From: Stenotrophomonas sp. UBA2124
GTDB lineage: Bacteria; Pseudomonadota; Gammaproteobacteria; Xanthomonadales; Xanthomonadaceae
Length of the DNA: 64,000 bases
Reading direction: 5' to 3'
Assembly: GCA_002329155.1 (NCBI GenBank)
Contig: DCXY01000029.1
Coordinates: 3,749 to 67,748 of the forward strand
Below the pieces are notes generated by a model, which was given only the letters and a program-made list of their open reading frames with translations, was not told where the DNA came from and ran no database searches. Shown piece by piece: positions 50,893 to 60,449 of the stretch; position 1 is the first letter of the stretch, and the number at the start of each line of letters is the position of its first letter. Position numbers and translations under genes: made by a program.

Positions 50893-53312
50893 TATCGCGC
50901 AGGTGCCTGGGTAGCAGGCGTGGAGGCCGGTTCAGGCTCCTTGCGATCCAGCCCGAACCAGCTGCGCCAACCACCACTGCTCTGCTGGCTGCCATCGCTG
51001 CCATCGCCCGGCATGGGGGCCGGCGGCGCGCACGGTGCGTACTGCGGCGCAAAGCCGACCACGAACGCGAAGCGGCGTGCGCCGGGGCAACCCGAATCGG
51101 TGGCGTTCATGCCACTGGCTTCCACGTACTGCCAGTCAAGGCCCTTGTTGTTCACTTCCAGCGGTGCGCTGGGCAGGCTACGGAAGATGCCCGACCACAC
51201 GCGCATTGCACCGGAGGCGCCAAACAGGCCGGTCTGCTCGTTCTGGTCGTTGCCCATCCAGATCACCGCCAGATGATCGCCGGTATAGCCGGCGTACCAG
51301 CTGTCGCGGCCATCGTTGGAGGTACCGGTCTTGCCGGCCGGGCGCAGCCGCGACAGGCCATCGGCATTGAGGCCGGACGCCGTGCCGCTGGACACCACCT
51401 GCTGCAGGCCCACGCTGATCAGGTTGGCGGCGATGGAGTCACCTTCCTGCGCCGGTGCCGGGCTCTTGTCGTAGCGTTTGAGCAGCTTGCCCTGCGCATC
51501 CACCACGCCACGCACCGCGTGCAGCGGCTGGATTTCGCCACCGGAGGCCAGGAACTGGTACAGCTGGGCCATGCCATACGGGCTCTGGTCGGTGGAACCC
51601 AGGATCACCGACGGATTGGAATCGGCCTTGAGCCCGGCCAGCACATGGATCAGCTGGGTCAACCGCTCGGGGCCGACCTGCATGCCCACGCGCACCGTGG
51701 CCTGGTTGTAGGAACGAGCCAGCGCATCGATCAGCCGCACCGTGCCGTGGCTGCGGTTGTCGGCGTTGCCGGGGGTCCAGTTGCGGCCACGGCTGAGCTT
51801 CACCGTCACCGGCGAATCGTCCACCCAGGTGGCCAGCGAGAAGCGGTCCGGCTGGGCCAGCGCCAGCAGGTAGACAAAGGGCTTGAGCAGTGAGCCGACC
51901 GGGCGCTGCGCCTCGATGGCGCGGTTGAATCCCGGCTCGGATACATCGCGGCTGCCAACCACGGCCAGCACGTCACCGTTGTGCACATCGGTGACCACCA
52001 GACCGGTCTGCAGCGGCGGGCGGCGCTTGCTCTCCAGCGACTTGATGGTGTGCTGCACCGCGCCTTCGGCATAGGCCTGCGCCGAGGGCGACATGCCGGT
52101 GAAAACGTTGAGGCCCGCACCCTGCAGCACTTCTTCCGGGTAGTCGTGGCCCAGCTGGCGGCGCACCAGATCGATATAGGCCGGGAAGCGGTTGGCCGCC
52201 GCAAGGCCCGGGCTGGTGGACACGCCGAGCGGCGCCTTCCGCGCACGCTGGTACTCGGCATCATCAATCAGCTTGTTCTCATGCAGCTTGCCCAGCACGA
52301 AATTGCGCCGGTCCAGCGCGCGCTCCGGGTTGCGGCGCGGGTCGTAGTACGACGGCCCCTTCACCAGCCCGATCAGCAGCGCCACCTGCTCGGTGCTCAG
52401 CGCACTCAGTTCACGCCCGAACCAGAATTCCGCACCCGAGGACACGCCATGGATGGCCTGCTTGCCGCGCTGGCCCAGATACACCTGGTTGAGGTAGGCC
52501 TCCAGAATGGTGGCCTTCTCATAGCGGAATTCCATGATCAGTGCGTACAGCACTTCATTGAATTTGCGGGTGACGGTCTGTTCCTTGCCGATGCCGAGCA
52601 GGCCGCTGCGGGCCAGCTGCTGGGTCAGCGTGCTGGCACCCTGGCGGGTCTCGCCGCCCGAACGCACCGTCACCCAGATGGCGCGGATGATGCCGCTGAT
52701 GTCGATGCCGTGGTGGCTGGCGAAGTCCTTGTCCTCCACCGCCTGCAGGCCGGTGACCAGCAGCTCCGGCGCTTCGGACAGGCGCACCAGCCGGCGCTCT
52801 TCCTGCTTCTGCCCGTACAGCGTGGCGATACGTGCCGGATCCAGCCGCGCCGCCTTCACGCCCTTGCGGGTTTGCGCATCACGCAGTGAGGCCACCTGCC
52901 CGCCGGACACGCCCACATCCACCCGGCGCGGGGCCACACGGCCATCCACGTCCACATAGCCACGGCTGGAAATGCTGAAAGTGCCCCCCTGCACCTTGAA
53001 GGTGCCGGGGCTGCTGCCCACGCCGTCGTCACGGTAGCCGGAGGCGGCCAGCTCGGTCTTCAGCGTGGCGGCATTCATCGCCACGCCGGGGCTGAGCACC
53101 AGCGGCCGTGCGTACACGCGCGTCGGAATCTGCCAGCGCAGCTCACCGAAACGCTGGGTCACCTGACTGTTCAGGTAGATGGTATAGGGGATGAGAAAGC
53201 CCAATCCCAACGCTACCGCAGCCATGCCCCAGGTGATGAGGCGGTTGCGCCACAACGCGCGGCTGTCTTCGGTATCGTCGTCGAATTCGTCTGAATCGTA
53301 GCGTCGTGGCAC
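50892..53312 (-). CDS. mrcB: Penicillin-binding protein 1B, bifunctional
   Basis: 806 residues. A basic N-terminus is followed by one membrane span (about 25-47). The GT51 domain has EDKDFASHHGIDISG, RQGASTLTQQLARS and ATILEAYLNQVYLGQ. The transpeptidase domain has SxxK (PVGSLLKPF), SxN (ARSYNQATV) and KTG (GKTGTSNDGRD). It polymerises and cross-links peptidoglycan during elongation and division. The C-terminal tail is Gly/Ser/Pro-rich. Downstream is the overlapping lipoprotein gene. Confidence 0.97.
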   Translation of the reverse strand: MPRRYDSDEFDDDTEDSRALWRNRLITWGMAAVALGLGFLIPYTIYLNSQVTQRFGELRWQIPTRVYARPLVLSPGVAMNAATLKTELAASGYRDDGVGSSPGTFKVQGGTFSISSRGYVDVDGRVAPRRVDVGVSGGQVASLRDAQTRKGVKAARLDPARIATLYGQKQEERRLVRLSEAPELLVTGLQAVEDKDFASHHGIDISGIIRAIWVTVRSGGETRQGASTLTQQLARSGLLGIGKEQTVTRKFNEVLYALIMEFRYEKATILEAYLNQVYLGQRGKQAIHGVSSGAEFWFGRELSALSTEQVALLIGLVKGPSYYDPRRNPERALDRRNFVLGKLHENKLIDDAEYQRARKAPLGVSTSPGLAAANRFPAYIDLVRRQLGHDYPEEVLQGAGLNVFTGMSPSAQAYAEGAVQHTIKSLESKRRPPLQTGLVVTDVHNGDVLAVVGSRDVSEPGFNRAIEAQRPVGSLLKPFVYLLALAQPDRFSLATWVDDSPVTVKLSRGRNWTPGNADNRSHGTVRLIDALARSYNQATVRVGMQVGPERLTQLIHVLAGLKADSNPSVILGSTDQSPYGMAQLYQFLASGGEIQPLHAVRGVVDAQGKLLKRYDKSPAPAQEGDSIAANLISVGLQQVVSSGTASGLNADGLSRLRPAGKTGTSNDGRDSWYAGYTGDHLAVIWMGNDQNEQTGLFGASGAMRVWSGIFRSLPSAPLEVNNKGLDWQYVEASGMNATDSGCPGARRFAFVVGFAPQYAPCAPPAPMPGDGSDGSQQSSGGWRSWFGLDRKEPEPASTPATQAPAR

Positions 53313-53408
53313 AGGGATGCGAGAATGTGGTTTGCCCGGAGTCTAACGCAGCCCCGCGCCAGCGGGCGGCAACGGGCTCTTCCCTGCTTAAGCTGGAGTT
53401 CCACTGGA

Positions 53409-55508
53409 ATGTCGATGTCCCTGGCCGATGCGCGCTACCACCTCAAACGCATCATCGGCCTGATCCACCGCGGCCTTGCCAGCCTGCGCACCCGTGGCTG
53501 GCGCGCCACCCTGCACCGGGTGGGCGTGCATACCCGCCGGCAGCCGCCCCCGCAGCGTGCACCGCTGTATTTCCCTGAAGCTGCGCCGTTTGCGCCATTC
53601 CAAGTGCCGTACAGCGACCAACCGCGCGCCAGCATCGTCATTCCCGTCTACAACCACTGCGACCATACGCTGGCCTGCCTGCGCGCACTGGCCGCGCATC
53701 CGCCTGCGGCCAGCTGCGAGATTCTGGTGATCGACGATGGCAGCAGCGACCAGACAGGCAGCTGGATGCCGCAGATCGAGGGGCTCCGCTATCACGTCCG
53801 CGAGCGCAATGGCGGCTTCATTGCCGCCTGCAACGACGGCCTTCGCCTGAGCCGTGGCCAGTACGTCGTACTGCTGAACAACGACACCGTGCCGCAGCCC
53901 GGCTGGCTGGACGCCCTGCTGGCCACCTTCGACCAGGTGCCGGATGCCGGTCTGGTCGGCGCGCAGCTGTTGTACCCGGATGGCCGCCTGCAGGAATCCG
54001 GCGGTGTGGTGTTCAACGATGGCAGTTGCTGGAGCTATGGCCGCTTCGAGTCAGCCGAAGACCCGCGCTACGCCAGCCTGCGCGATGCCGACTACTGCTC
54101 CGGCGCGGCGCTGGCCATCGAGCGCAGCCTGTTCGAGCAGCTGGGCGGATTGGATACGCGCTATGCGCCGGCCTACTACGAAGACACCGATCTGGCGTTC
54201 AAGGTCCGCGCAGCTAGTCGCCGCGTGATGGTGCAACCGGCCAGCCGTGTGGTGCATGACGAAGGCACCAGCAACGGCACGGACACCGGCAGCGGAGTGA
54301 AGGCCTATCAGCTGCGCAACCAGCAGGTATTCGCCGACAAGTGGCGCGATGCGCTGCAGGCGCAGCTGCCGGTGGGCAGCGTTCCCGGCCCTGCCCTGCT
54401 GCACCGACACCAGCGGCAGATCCTGATCCTGGACGAATCGATGCCGCATCCAGACCGCGACTCTGCCTCGCTGCGCCAGGTCAACCTGATCCGCATGCTG
54501 CTGGCGCAGGGCGCGCATGTGGTCTTCGTGCCGACCCGTGGCGAGCATGCGGGCGCGGCCACGGAAGCACTGCAGGCGATGGGCGTGGAGGTATGGCACG
54601 CACCGTTCCTCGGTGGCATCGGCAGCTGGCTGCGCGACAACGGCCGCCGCTTCGCAGTGGTGATGATGGTGCGCTACCACGTCTCCAACGAATGCCTGGC
54701 ATTGGTGCGCCAGTTCGCACCGCAGGCGCGCACCGTGTTCGATACCGTGGACCTGCACTACCTGCGCGAGCGCCGTGGCGCGGAAGTGGCCGGCGATGCC
54801 AGCCTGCTGCGCGCAGCCGAGCGCACCCGCAGCAGTGAACTGGCGATCATGGCCGCCACCGATGTGACCCTGCTGGTCAGCGCGGCGGAGAAGGAACAGC
54901 TGGCCACCGATGCGCCGCAGGTACATGTGGAACTGGTGTCCAACCTGCACGAAGTCGCCGGCAAGGGGCTGCAACATGGGCAGCGGCATGACCTGGTGTT
55001 TGTCGGCGGCTTCCGTCACCCGCCGAATCTTGATGCGATGCAGTGGTTCATCGGTGAGGTGTTTCCGCTGATCCGTGCACAGCTGCCGGAGATACGTTTC
55101 CACTGCATCGGTGCCGACGTGCCCGACAGCATCCACGCGCTGGCTGCCACCCGCCCGGGCGTGGAAGTTCACGGCTATGTGCCCGATGTGGTGCCGTACA
55201 TGGAGCGGGTGCGCATCGCCGTGGCACCGCTGCGTTTCGGTGCGGGCGTCAAGGGCAAGGTCAACCTGAGCATGGCCCATGGCCAGCCGGTGGTGGCCAC
55301 CACCTGCGCGGTGGAAGGCATGTACCTGCGCGACGGCACCGATGTGCTGGTGGCCGACGAGGCAGCGTCATTCGCCGACGCCGTGGTGCGGCTGCATGGC
55401 GATGCCACGCTGTGGACGCAGTTCTCCGAGAACGGCCTGCACAACATCGCCCGGCATTTCTCGATGGATGCCGCACGCGACACGGTGCAGCGGGTGTTCT
55501 TCGGCTGA
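53409..55508 (+). CDS. Two-domain glycosyltransferase (GT2 plus GT4-like)
   Basis: 699 residues from the ATG at 53409. The first domain is GT2 (about 70-320: SIVIPVYNHCDHTLACL, ILVIDDGSSDQT, YVVLLNNDTVPQPGW, and AYYEDTDLAFKVR with the acidic catalytic region). The second domain is GT4/GT-B-like (about 340-690: ILILDESMPHPDRDSASLRQ, FVGGFRHPPNLDAMQWF, VHGYVPDVVPYMERVRIAVAPL). A two-step transferase for a surface polysaccharide or glycan is likely. No polysaccharide cluster adjoins it here. Divergent from mrcB. Confidence 0.9.
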   Translation: MSMSLADARYHLKRIIGLIHRGLASLRTRGWRATLHRVGVHTRRQPPPQRAPLYFPEAAPFAPFQVPYSDQPRASIVIPVYNHCDHTLACLRALAAHPPAASCEILVIDDGSSDQTGSWMPQIEGLRYHVRERNGGFIAACNDGLRLSRGQYVVLLNNDTVPQPGWLDALLATFDQVPDAGLVGAQLLYPDGRLQESGGVVFNDGSCWSYGRFESAEDPRYASLRDADYCSGAALAIERSLFEQLGGLDTRYAPAYYEDTDLAFKVRAASRRVMVQPASRVVHDEGTSNGTDTGSGVKAYQLRNQQVFADKWRDALQAQLPVGSVPGPALLHRHQRQILILDESMPHPDRDSASLRQVNLIRMLLAQGAHVVFVPTRGEHAGAATEALQAMGVEVWHAPFLGGIGSWLRDNGRRFAVVMMVRYHVSNECLALVRQFAPQARTVFDTVDLHYLRERRGAEVAGDASLLRAAERTRSSELAIMAATDVTLLVSAAEKEQLATDAPQVHVELVSNLHEVAGKGLQHGQRHDLVFVGGFRHPPNLDAMQWFIGEVFPLIRAQLPEIRFHCIGADVPDSIHALAATRPGVEVHGYVPDVVPYMERVRIAVAPLRFGAGVKGKVNLSMAHGQPVVATTCAVEGMYLRDGTDVLVADEAASFADAVVRLHGDATLWTQFSENGLHNIARHFSMDAARDTVQRVFFG

Positions 55509-55531
55509 TCCCGCGCCTGGGTGCAGGCGGG

Positions 55532-57079
55532 CTACGGCGCCACCTGCTTCACACGCGCGGCGAAGGCCTCGATTTCCGGTGTGGCGGCGTCTATCTCGCG
55601 CGCCTGTTCCAACGCCTGCACGGCGAAAGCGGTGTCGCCCATGCCCAGGCGCTCGCTGCCGACCGCGATCCAACGCTGTGCCAGGCGCCGCCGTGCCTGT
55701 GACAACGCAGGGTCGGTCGGTGCCAATGCCTGCCAGGCGTCCATGCAGGTGCGTGCCGCGCGCAGGCGGTTGCCGCGCAGGTTGTCGTCCATACAGCTGC
55801 GCGCGGCCGGCAGGATGCGCGCAGCGGCGCGCTTGACCCGTGCGTCCTGCGGCGCCAGCGCCTGCGCGGCCTTGAACCGGTCGTAGGCGCTGCTGCCCGG
55901 CGGCAGCAGCCATTGCTCGCGCGCCTCGGCCTCTTCCAGTTGCGCCAGCAGCCGCTTCAAGCGGCGCTCGCGCTCGGCGGCCGGCAGGCTGTCTTCCATC
56001 GAATGATGTGCGTTGCGTGCGCGCTGCAGGGTGCGGGTGGCGTTGGCCACATCGCTGCTGTCCGGGGCCAGTTCGCGCGCCTTCGCCAACTGCTGTTCGG
56101 CCTTGTCGAAATGGAAATCGGCGGCCAGGCGCATGGCTTCCTGCGCCTGCAGCTGGGCGATGCGCTGCAGGCCCTGGCGTGCGCCGGCGTCCTCTTCCAC
56201 CGCCAGCACCTGCTCGAACGCCGCCTGCGCTTGTGGCAACCGGCCGCGCGCCAGCGCGCGCTCGCCTTCCTGCAGGCGGCGATCCAATGCCGCGTTCAAC
56301 GCCGCCTTGGCACCAGGCAGATCGGCATGGCCGGGGTCGTAAGCCTCTACCCGCTGCAGCAGTGCGGCGGTGTCGGCCAGGCGGCCTTCGCCGGCCAGCA
56401 GGTTGGCCCGCACCAGCAGATCGGCCAGCGCATCATCGCGGCCCTGCAGGGCCTGCATGCGGTCCGGCTGCACGGCCAGCACGCGCTGGTACAGCGGCAG
56501 GGCGCTGTCCGGGCCGTCGTCCAGGCTGCCTGCCACATGCGCGGCCTCGGCCTGCAGCAGCAGCTGGTCCACGCCGTCGCCGTCGCCTCCACCGCGCTTC
56601 AGCTTTGCGGCGATCTGCTCGATCTCACTTGAAGGTGCCTGCAGCTGCCGTGCCAGTTCCAGCGAGGTGCGTGCGGTGGCAAGGTCCCCTGCGGCGAGCT
56701 GCGCGCGCGCGCGGGCCAGCGCAGCCTGGCCGGTTTTCACCAGCGCGTCCTGCACGTCGCGGCGGTCAGGGTCCAACGCGGCGGCGGCGGTGAACAGCTC
56801 GCGCGCACCGCTGCCGTCCTCGGCACTCAAGCGGCCCTGAGCCAGGGCGGTGCGGCCTTCGTCCATCAACTGCTGGATGCGCGTTTCCGGCCACAGCCAG
56901 TCCGCCAACGGCTTGCGGATGAGGGTGAGCACCAGCGCGAGCGCGATCACGCCGATGGCGATGGTGCGCCACGCACGCGGGCTGTTCCAGCCGCGCGCCA
57001 CCCACCAACGGCTGTACAGGCGCAGCTTGTCAGCGGGCGCTTCCATTCCCTGCCTGCAGCGGTCTCTCCAGTTCTGCAT
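55532..57079 (-). CDS. Repeat-rich membrane-anchored protein (TPR-like)
   Basis: 515 residues, no named family recognised. A cytoplasmic N-terminus is followed by one membrane span (about 41-59, IAIGVIALALVLTLI) and a long external helical part. Helical repeats with an AxxxLxxGxxxxA type spacing recur (ALAQGRLSAEDGSG, QLAAGDLATARTSLELARQL, ALARGRLPQAQAAFEQVLAV), as in TPR scaffolds. It lies between the glycosyltransferase and relA. The start could be the internal Met at residue 12. Confidence 0.85.
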   Translation of the reverse strand: MQNWRDRCRQGMEAPADKLRLYSRWWVARGWNSPRAWRTIAIGVIALALVLTLIRKPLADWLWPETRIQQLMDEGRTALAQGRLSAEDGSGARELFTAAAALDPDRRDVQDALVKTGQAALARARAQLAAGDLATARTSLELARQLQAPSSEIEQIAAKLKRGGGDGDGVDQLLLQAEAAHVAGSLDDGPDSALPLYQRVLAVQPDRMQALQGRDDALADLLVRANLLAGEGRLADTAALLQRVEAYDPGHADLPGAKAALNAALDRRLQEGERALARGRLPQAQAAFEQVLAVEEDAGARQGLQRIAQLQAQEAMRLAADFHFDKAEQQLAKARELAPDSSDVANATRTLQRARNAHHSMEDSLPAAERERRLKRLLAQLEEAEAREQWLLPPGSSAYDRFKAAQALAPQDARVKRAAARILPAARSCMDDNLRGNRLRAARTCMDAWQALAPTDPALSQARRRLAQRWIAVGSERLGMGDTAFAVQALEQAREIDAATPEIEAFAARVKQVAP

Positions 57080-57166
57080 GGCTACAGCTTACCCGCCAAC
57101 ATGTGACGGTGGCCGCGCGCCGGCAGCACTTCTGCAGGCGCGGGCATGCTCGAAGATCAGCACTGT

Positions 57167-59332
57167 TCAGCCCAGTCGCCGCGCTTCGTCCACGCCGGGC
57201 AGCGCGTCCAGTTTGCCGAGCAGCGTGGACAGCTGGCCGTAATCGCTCACCTTCAGCCGCAGGCGCAGTTGCAGCCGGCCGCTTTCGCGCAGGCTGTCGC
57301 TGTTGATCTCGATGACGTAAGCGTCTTCCTGCGCGATGAGGTTGGTGATGTCCTTCAGCAGCCAGCGGCGGTCCATCGCGCGCACCATCACATCCACCTC
57401 GTAACCGGAGCCGGCACGGCCCCATTCCACTGGCAGCACCCGTTCCGGATGGGCCGCGCCCAGCCGTGCCAGCGCCTGGCAATCCATCCGGTGCACGGTG
57501 ACGCCACGGGTCTGGGTGAGGTAGCCACGGATGGGCTCGCCAGCCACCGGCTGGCAGCAGCGCGCCAGCTGCACCAGCAGATTGCCCACACCCTGCACGG
57601 TGAAATCGGATTTGCCGGTGCTGCCCCGGCGCGCGGTGGGCCGTGGCAGCGCCGGTGTGGCCGGTGCCTGCGCGGCCTTCTCGGCTTCCAGCAGCGCGCG
57701 GCTGACCTGGTTGGGGCCGGTGTCGCCCAGCGCCACCTGGATGTACAGGTCGTCCACGCTGTCGGCATGGAAGCGCTTGGCGGCGACCATCAGGTCGGCC
57801 TGCTGCAGCCCCAGCCGCTTGAGTTCACGGTCCAGCAGCTCGCGCCCGGCCTGCACGTTGCGGGCGCGGTCGAGTTTGTGGAACCACGAGCGCACCTTTT
57901 CGCGCGAACGGTTGCTTGCGAGGAAGCCACCGGACGACAGCAGCCAGTCACGGCGCGGGTCGGCCTCCTTGCCGGTGAGGATTTCCACGCGGTCGCCGCT
58001 GCGCAGGTGGTAGGTCAGCGGCACGATGCGGCCGTTGACCTTGGCGCCGCGGCAGCGGTGCCCGACCATCGTGTGGATGTGATACGCGAAATCCAGCGGC
58101 GTGGCACCGGCGGGCAGGTCCATCACCTCGCCCTTGGGGCTCAGCGCGTAGACACGGTCCTCGACCAGCTCGGCATCCAGCGCGCCGGCCAGGTCTTCCG
58201 GGCTGGCCGGGTCCTGCGCCTGTTCCAGCAGCTGCCGCATCCAGGTGATCTTGCGGTCGAAGGCCTTCTCCGCGCCCTTGCCGCCTTCCTTGTATTTCCA
58301 GTGCGCGGCCACGCCCAGCTCGGCCTGCGCGTGCATTTCATGGGTGCGTATCTGCACTTCGATGGTGCGCCCTTCCGGGCCGATCACGGCGGTGTGCAGC
58401 GAGCGGTAATCGTTGGCCTTGGGCCGGGCGATGTAGTCGTCGAACTCGCTGGGAATGGGCGTCCACAGCGCGTGCACCACGCCCAGCGTGGCGTAGCAGG
58501 CGGCCACATCGTCCACCATCACCCGCACCGCGCGCAGGTCGTACAGCTGCTCAAACGCCAGTTGCTTCTTCTGCATCTTCCGCCAGATGCTGTAGATGTG
58601 CTTGGGCCGGCCACTGACCTCGGCGCGGATGCCCTGCTCGGCCAGCGCGGCGGAGAGCTTGTACTTGACCGCCTCCACATAGCGCTCGCGAGCAACGCGG
58701 GTTTCGTCCACCTCGCGGGCGATGTGGCGGTAGGTCTCCGGCTCCAGGAAGCGGAAGGTCAGGTCTTCCAGCTCCCACTTCAGCTGCCAGATGCCCAGCC
58801 GGTTGGCCAGCGGTGCATGGATGTCGCGGGTCAGCTGCGCCAGTGCGCGGCGCTCATCTTCGGGCAGCCTGTCGGCCACGCGCATGCAGGCCAGCTGCCG
58901 CGACAGCAGGATCGGCACCACGCGCAGGTCATGAATGATGGACAGCAGCAGCCGGCGCAGGCCTTCGGAATTGCGCCCGGCCTCGCGCCCGGCGTGCAGC
59001 GCCCAGACCTGGTCGGCAGCATCCTGGCCGTCCAGCAGGCCATTCACGGCGCTGGCGGCAGCGCCCAGCGGCAGTTCGGCCAGCCGCGCGCGCAGGCCCG
59101 GCAGGTCGAACAGTAGCGCGGCCACGACCACGCCTTCATCGGCGGACAACAGCGCCAGCGAATCCAGGGTGTCGGCCAGCACCGGCCAGGCCAGGCGCGG
59201 AGTGTGGTCAACACCAGCCTGCTGCCAGCAGGTCAGCAGCGCCTGCCGCAGCGGCTCGGACAGGGCGCGGGTGGAAGGGCGCTGCAGCAGCGTGTCCAGG
59301 CCGGGGGAGGAAGAACGGTTCACAGCAGTCAA
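57167..59332 (-). CDS. relA: GTP pyrophosphokinase RelA
   Basis: 721 residues, ordered pseudo-hydrolase, synthetase, TGS, ACT. The HD hydrolase motif is broken (AALLFDLPG: His is replaced by Phe), as in true RelA. The synthetase has SGRPKHIYSIWRKMQKK, the Gram-negative RelA EFDD signature (EFDDYIARPKANDYRSLHT) and EVQIRTHEMHAQAELG. The TGS domain is VMDLPAGATPLDFAYHIHT. It makes (p)ppGpp on stalled ribosomes. The ATG at 59332 sits 54 bp from the divergent gene at 59386. Confidence 0.96.
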   Translation of the reverse strand: MTAVNRSSSPGLDTLLQRPSTRALSEPLRQALLTCWQQAGVDHTPRLAWPVLADTLDSLALLSADEGVVVAALLFDLPGLRARLAELPLGAAASAVNGLLDGQDAADQVWALHAGREAGRNSEGLRRLLLSIIHDLRVVPILLSRQLACMRVADRLPEDERRALAQLTRDIHAPLANRLGIWQLKWELEDLTFRFLEPETYRHIAREVDETRVARERYVEAVKYKLSAALAEQGIRAEVSGRPKHIYSIWRKMQKKQLAFEQLYDLRAVRVMVDDVAACYATLGVVHALWTPIPSEFDDYIARPKANDYRSLHTAVIGPEGRTIEVQIRTHEMHAQAELGVAAHWKYKEGGKGAEKAFDRKITWMRQLLEQAQDPASPEDLAGALDAELVEDRVYALSPKGEVMDLPAGATPLDFAYHIHTMVGHRCRGAKVNGRIVPLTYHLRSGDRVEILTGKEADPRRDWLLSSGGFLASNRSREKVRSWFHKLDRARNVQAGRELLDRELKRLGLQQADLMVAAKRFHADSVDDLYIQVALGDTGPNQVSRALLEAEKAAQAPATPALPRPTARRGSTGKSDFTVQGVGNLLVQLARCCQPVAGEPIRGYLTQTRGVTVHRMDCQALARLGAAHPERVLPVEWGRAGSGYEVDVMVRAMDRRWLLKDITNLIAQEDAYVIEINSDSLRESGRLQLRLRLKVSDYGQLSTLLGKLDALPGVDEARRLG

Positions 59333-59385
59333 ATGCGGGCGGATACCCCTACACTAGCGCTCAACCGTCTCCGGGAACAACGCCC

Positions 59386-59901
59386 ATGAAGCTGCCGCGC
59401 CTTGCCCTGCTCGCCGTCCTCACCACGCTGTCCCTGTCCCCGTTGATGCCGGCCCATGCCCAGCGCGTGGTCCAGGGCAACCTGCAGCAGCAGATGAGCG
59501 AGGCCGAGTTCAAGGCCGCCGGCCTGGACAAGCTCAGCGCCGAGGAGCTGACCACCCTGAACAACTGGCTGCAGGGCAAGGTGCAGCAGGCCGCCACCGC
59601 CGCCGTGGAACAGGCGCGCGAGGAAGGCCGCCAGGAAGTGATCGTGAAGAACCGGGGTTTCTTCGACTTCGGTTCCAACGAGCCCATCGCCGCCACGCTG
59701 CAGGGCGAGTTCCGCGGTTTTGCCAAGGGCCGCAGCTACACCCTGGACAACGGCCAGGTGTGGGAGCAGACCGACGACACCAGCGTGGCCGGCGTGCGCC
59801 GCGACTCGCCCAAGGTACAGATGATCCCGGGCCTGATGAACGTCTGGTACATGCGCATTGAAGGGCTGAACACCCGCGCCAAGGTGCGCCGTACCAAGTG
59901 A
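59386..59901 (+). CDS. Secreted conserved hypothetical protein
   Basis: 171 residues, not a named family that I can identify. The signal peptide ends near residue 25 (MPAHAQ). The mature part has an acidic/helical half (LQQQMSEAEFKAAGLDKLSAEELTTLNNW) and a beta-rich half (GEFRGFAKGRSYTLDNGQVWEQTD). Similar small exported proteins occur in xanthomonads. The next gene overlaps its stop codon by one base (TGATG). A TACACT -10-like hexamer is near 59350. Confidence 0.88.
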   Translation: MKLPRLALLAVLTTLSLSPLMPAHAQRVVQGNLQQQMSEAEFKAAGLDKLSAEELTTLNNWLQGKVQQAATAAVEQAREEGRQEVIVKNRGFFDFGSNEPIAATLQGEFRGFAKGRSYTLDNGQVWEQTDDTSVAGVRRDSPKVQMIPGLMNVWYMRIEGLNTRAKVRRTK

Positions 59902-60446
59902 TGGCAGGCATGTGCGGCCTCCCGCGCCGGCTGTCGTTGCTGGCAGCCCTGCTCCTGCTGCTGCCCGGTGCCGCTGCCGCGCAGCAGGTATACAAGTGCA
60001 AGGGCCGCTCGGGCGAAACCGTGTATGCCGAGCACCCCTGTGATGCACGCGCCGAGCCGATGAAGCTGCGCGACGACCCCACCGCGAACACGGCAACGCC
60101 ACCGCTGCAGGCCACCGGCGGCACCGAGCCGACCGCCACGGCCGCCAGCAACGGTACCGAGCTGGAGGCCAACCGCAGCGCCGAGCGCAGCTGCATCGCC
60201 AATGCCACCGCGTCGATCTACGGTTCGTCCAACGACCGCGTGGGCACGCTGCAGCAGCAGATGGCCGTGCTGAAGGACGAGCTGGCGCGTGCCGAGGATG
60301 CACAGCGCAGCCAGGCGCTGCGCACGCGCATGGAGACTTTTCGCCAGGCGATCAGCCGCGAGTACGCCAGCGCGCACACCCAGCTCAACACCGCCCGGCG
60401 CGGCTGCATCAACCAGCACCGGCCAACGCCGGCACCGGCCCGCTGA
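59901..60446 (+). CDS. DUF4124-type secreted protein
   Basis: 181 residues from the ATG at 59901. The signal peptide ends near AAAAQ (about residue 27). A DUF4124-like stretch follows at once (QQVYKCKGRSGETVYAEHPC), with two Cys spaced as in that family. A low-complexity middle region and a helical C-terminal tail with one further Cys follow. The function is unknown; probably a periplasmic protein. A GTG three bases earlier is an alternative start. Overlaps the preceding gene, indicating coupling. Confidence 0.87.
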   Translation: MAGMCGLPRRLSLLAALLLLLPGAAAAQQVYKCKGRSGETVYAEHPCDARAEPMKLRDDPTANTATPPLQATGGTEPTATAASNGTELEANRSAERSCIANATASIYGSSNDRVGTLQQQMAVLKDELARAEDAQRSQALRTRMETFRQAISREYASAHTQLNTARRGCINQHRPTPAPAR

Positions 60447-60449
60447 GCC

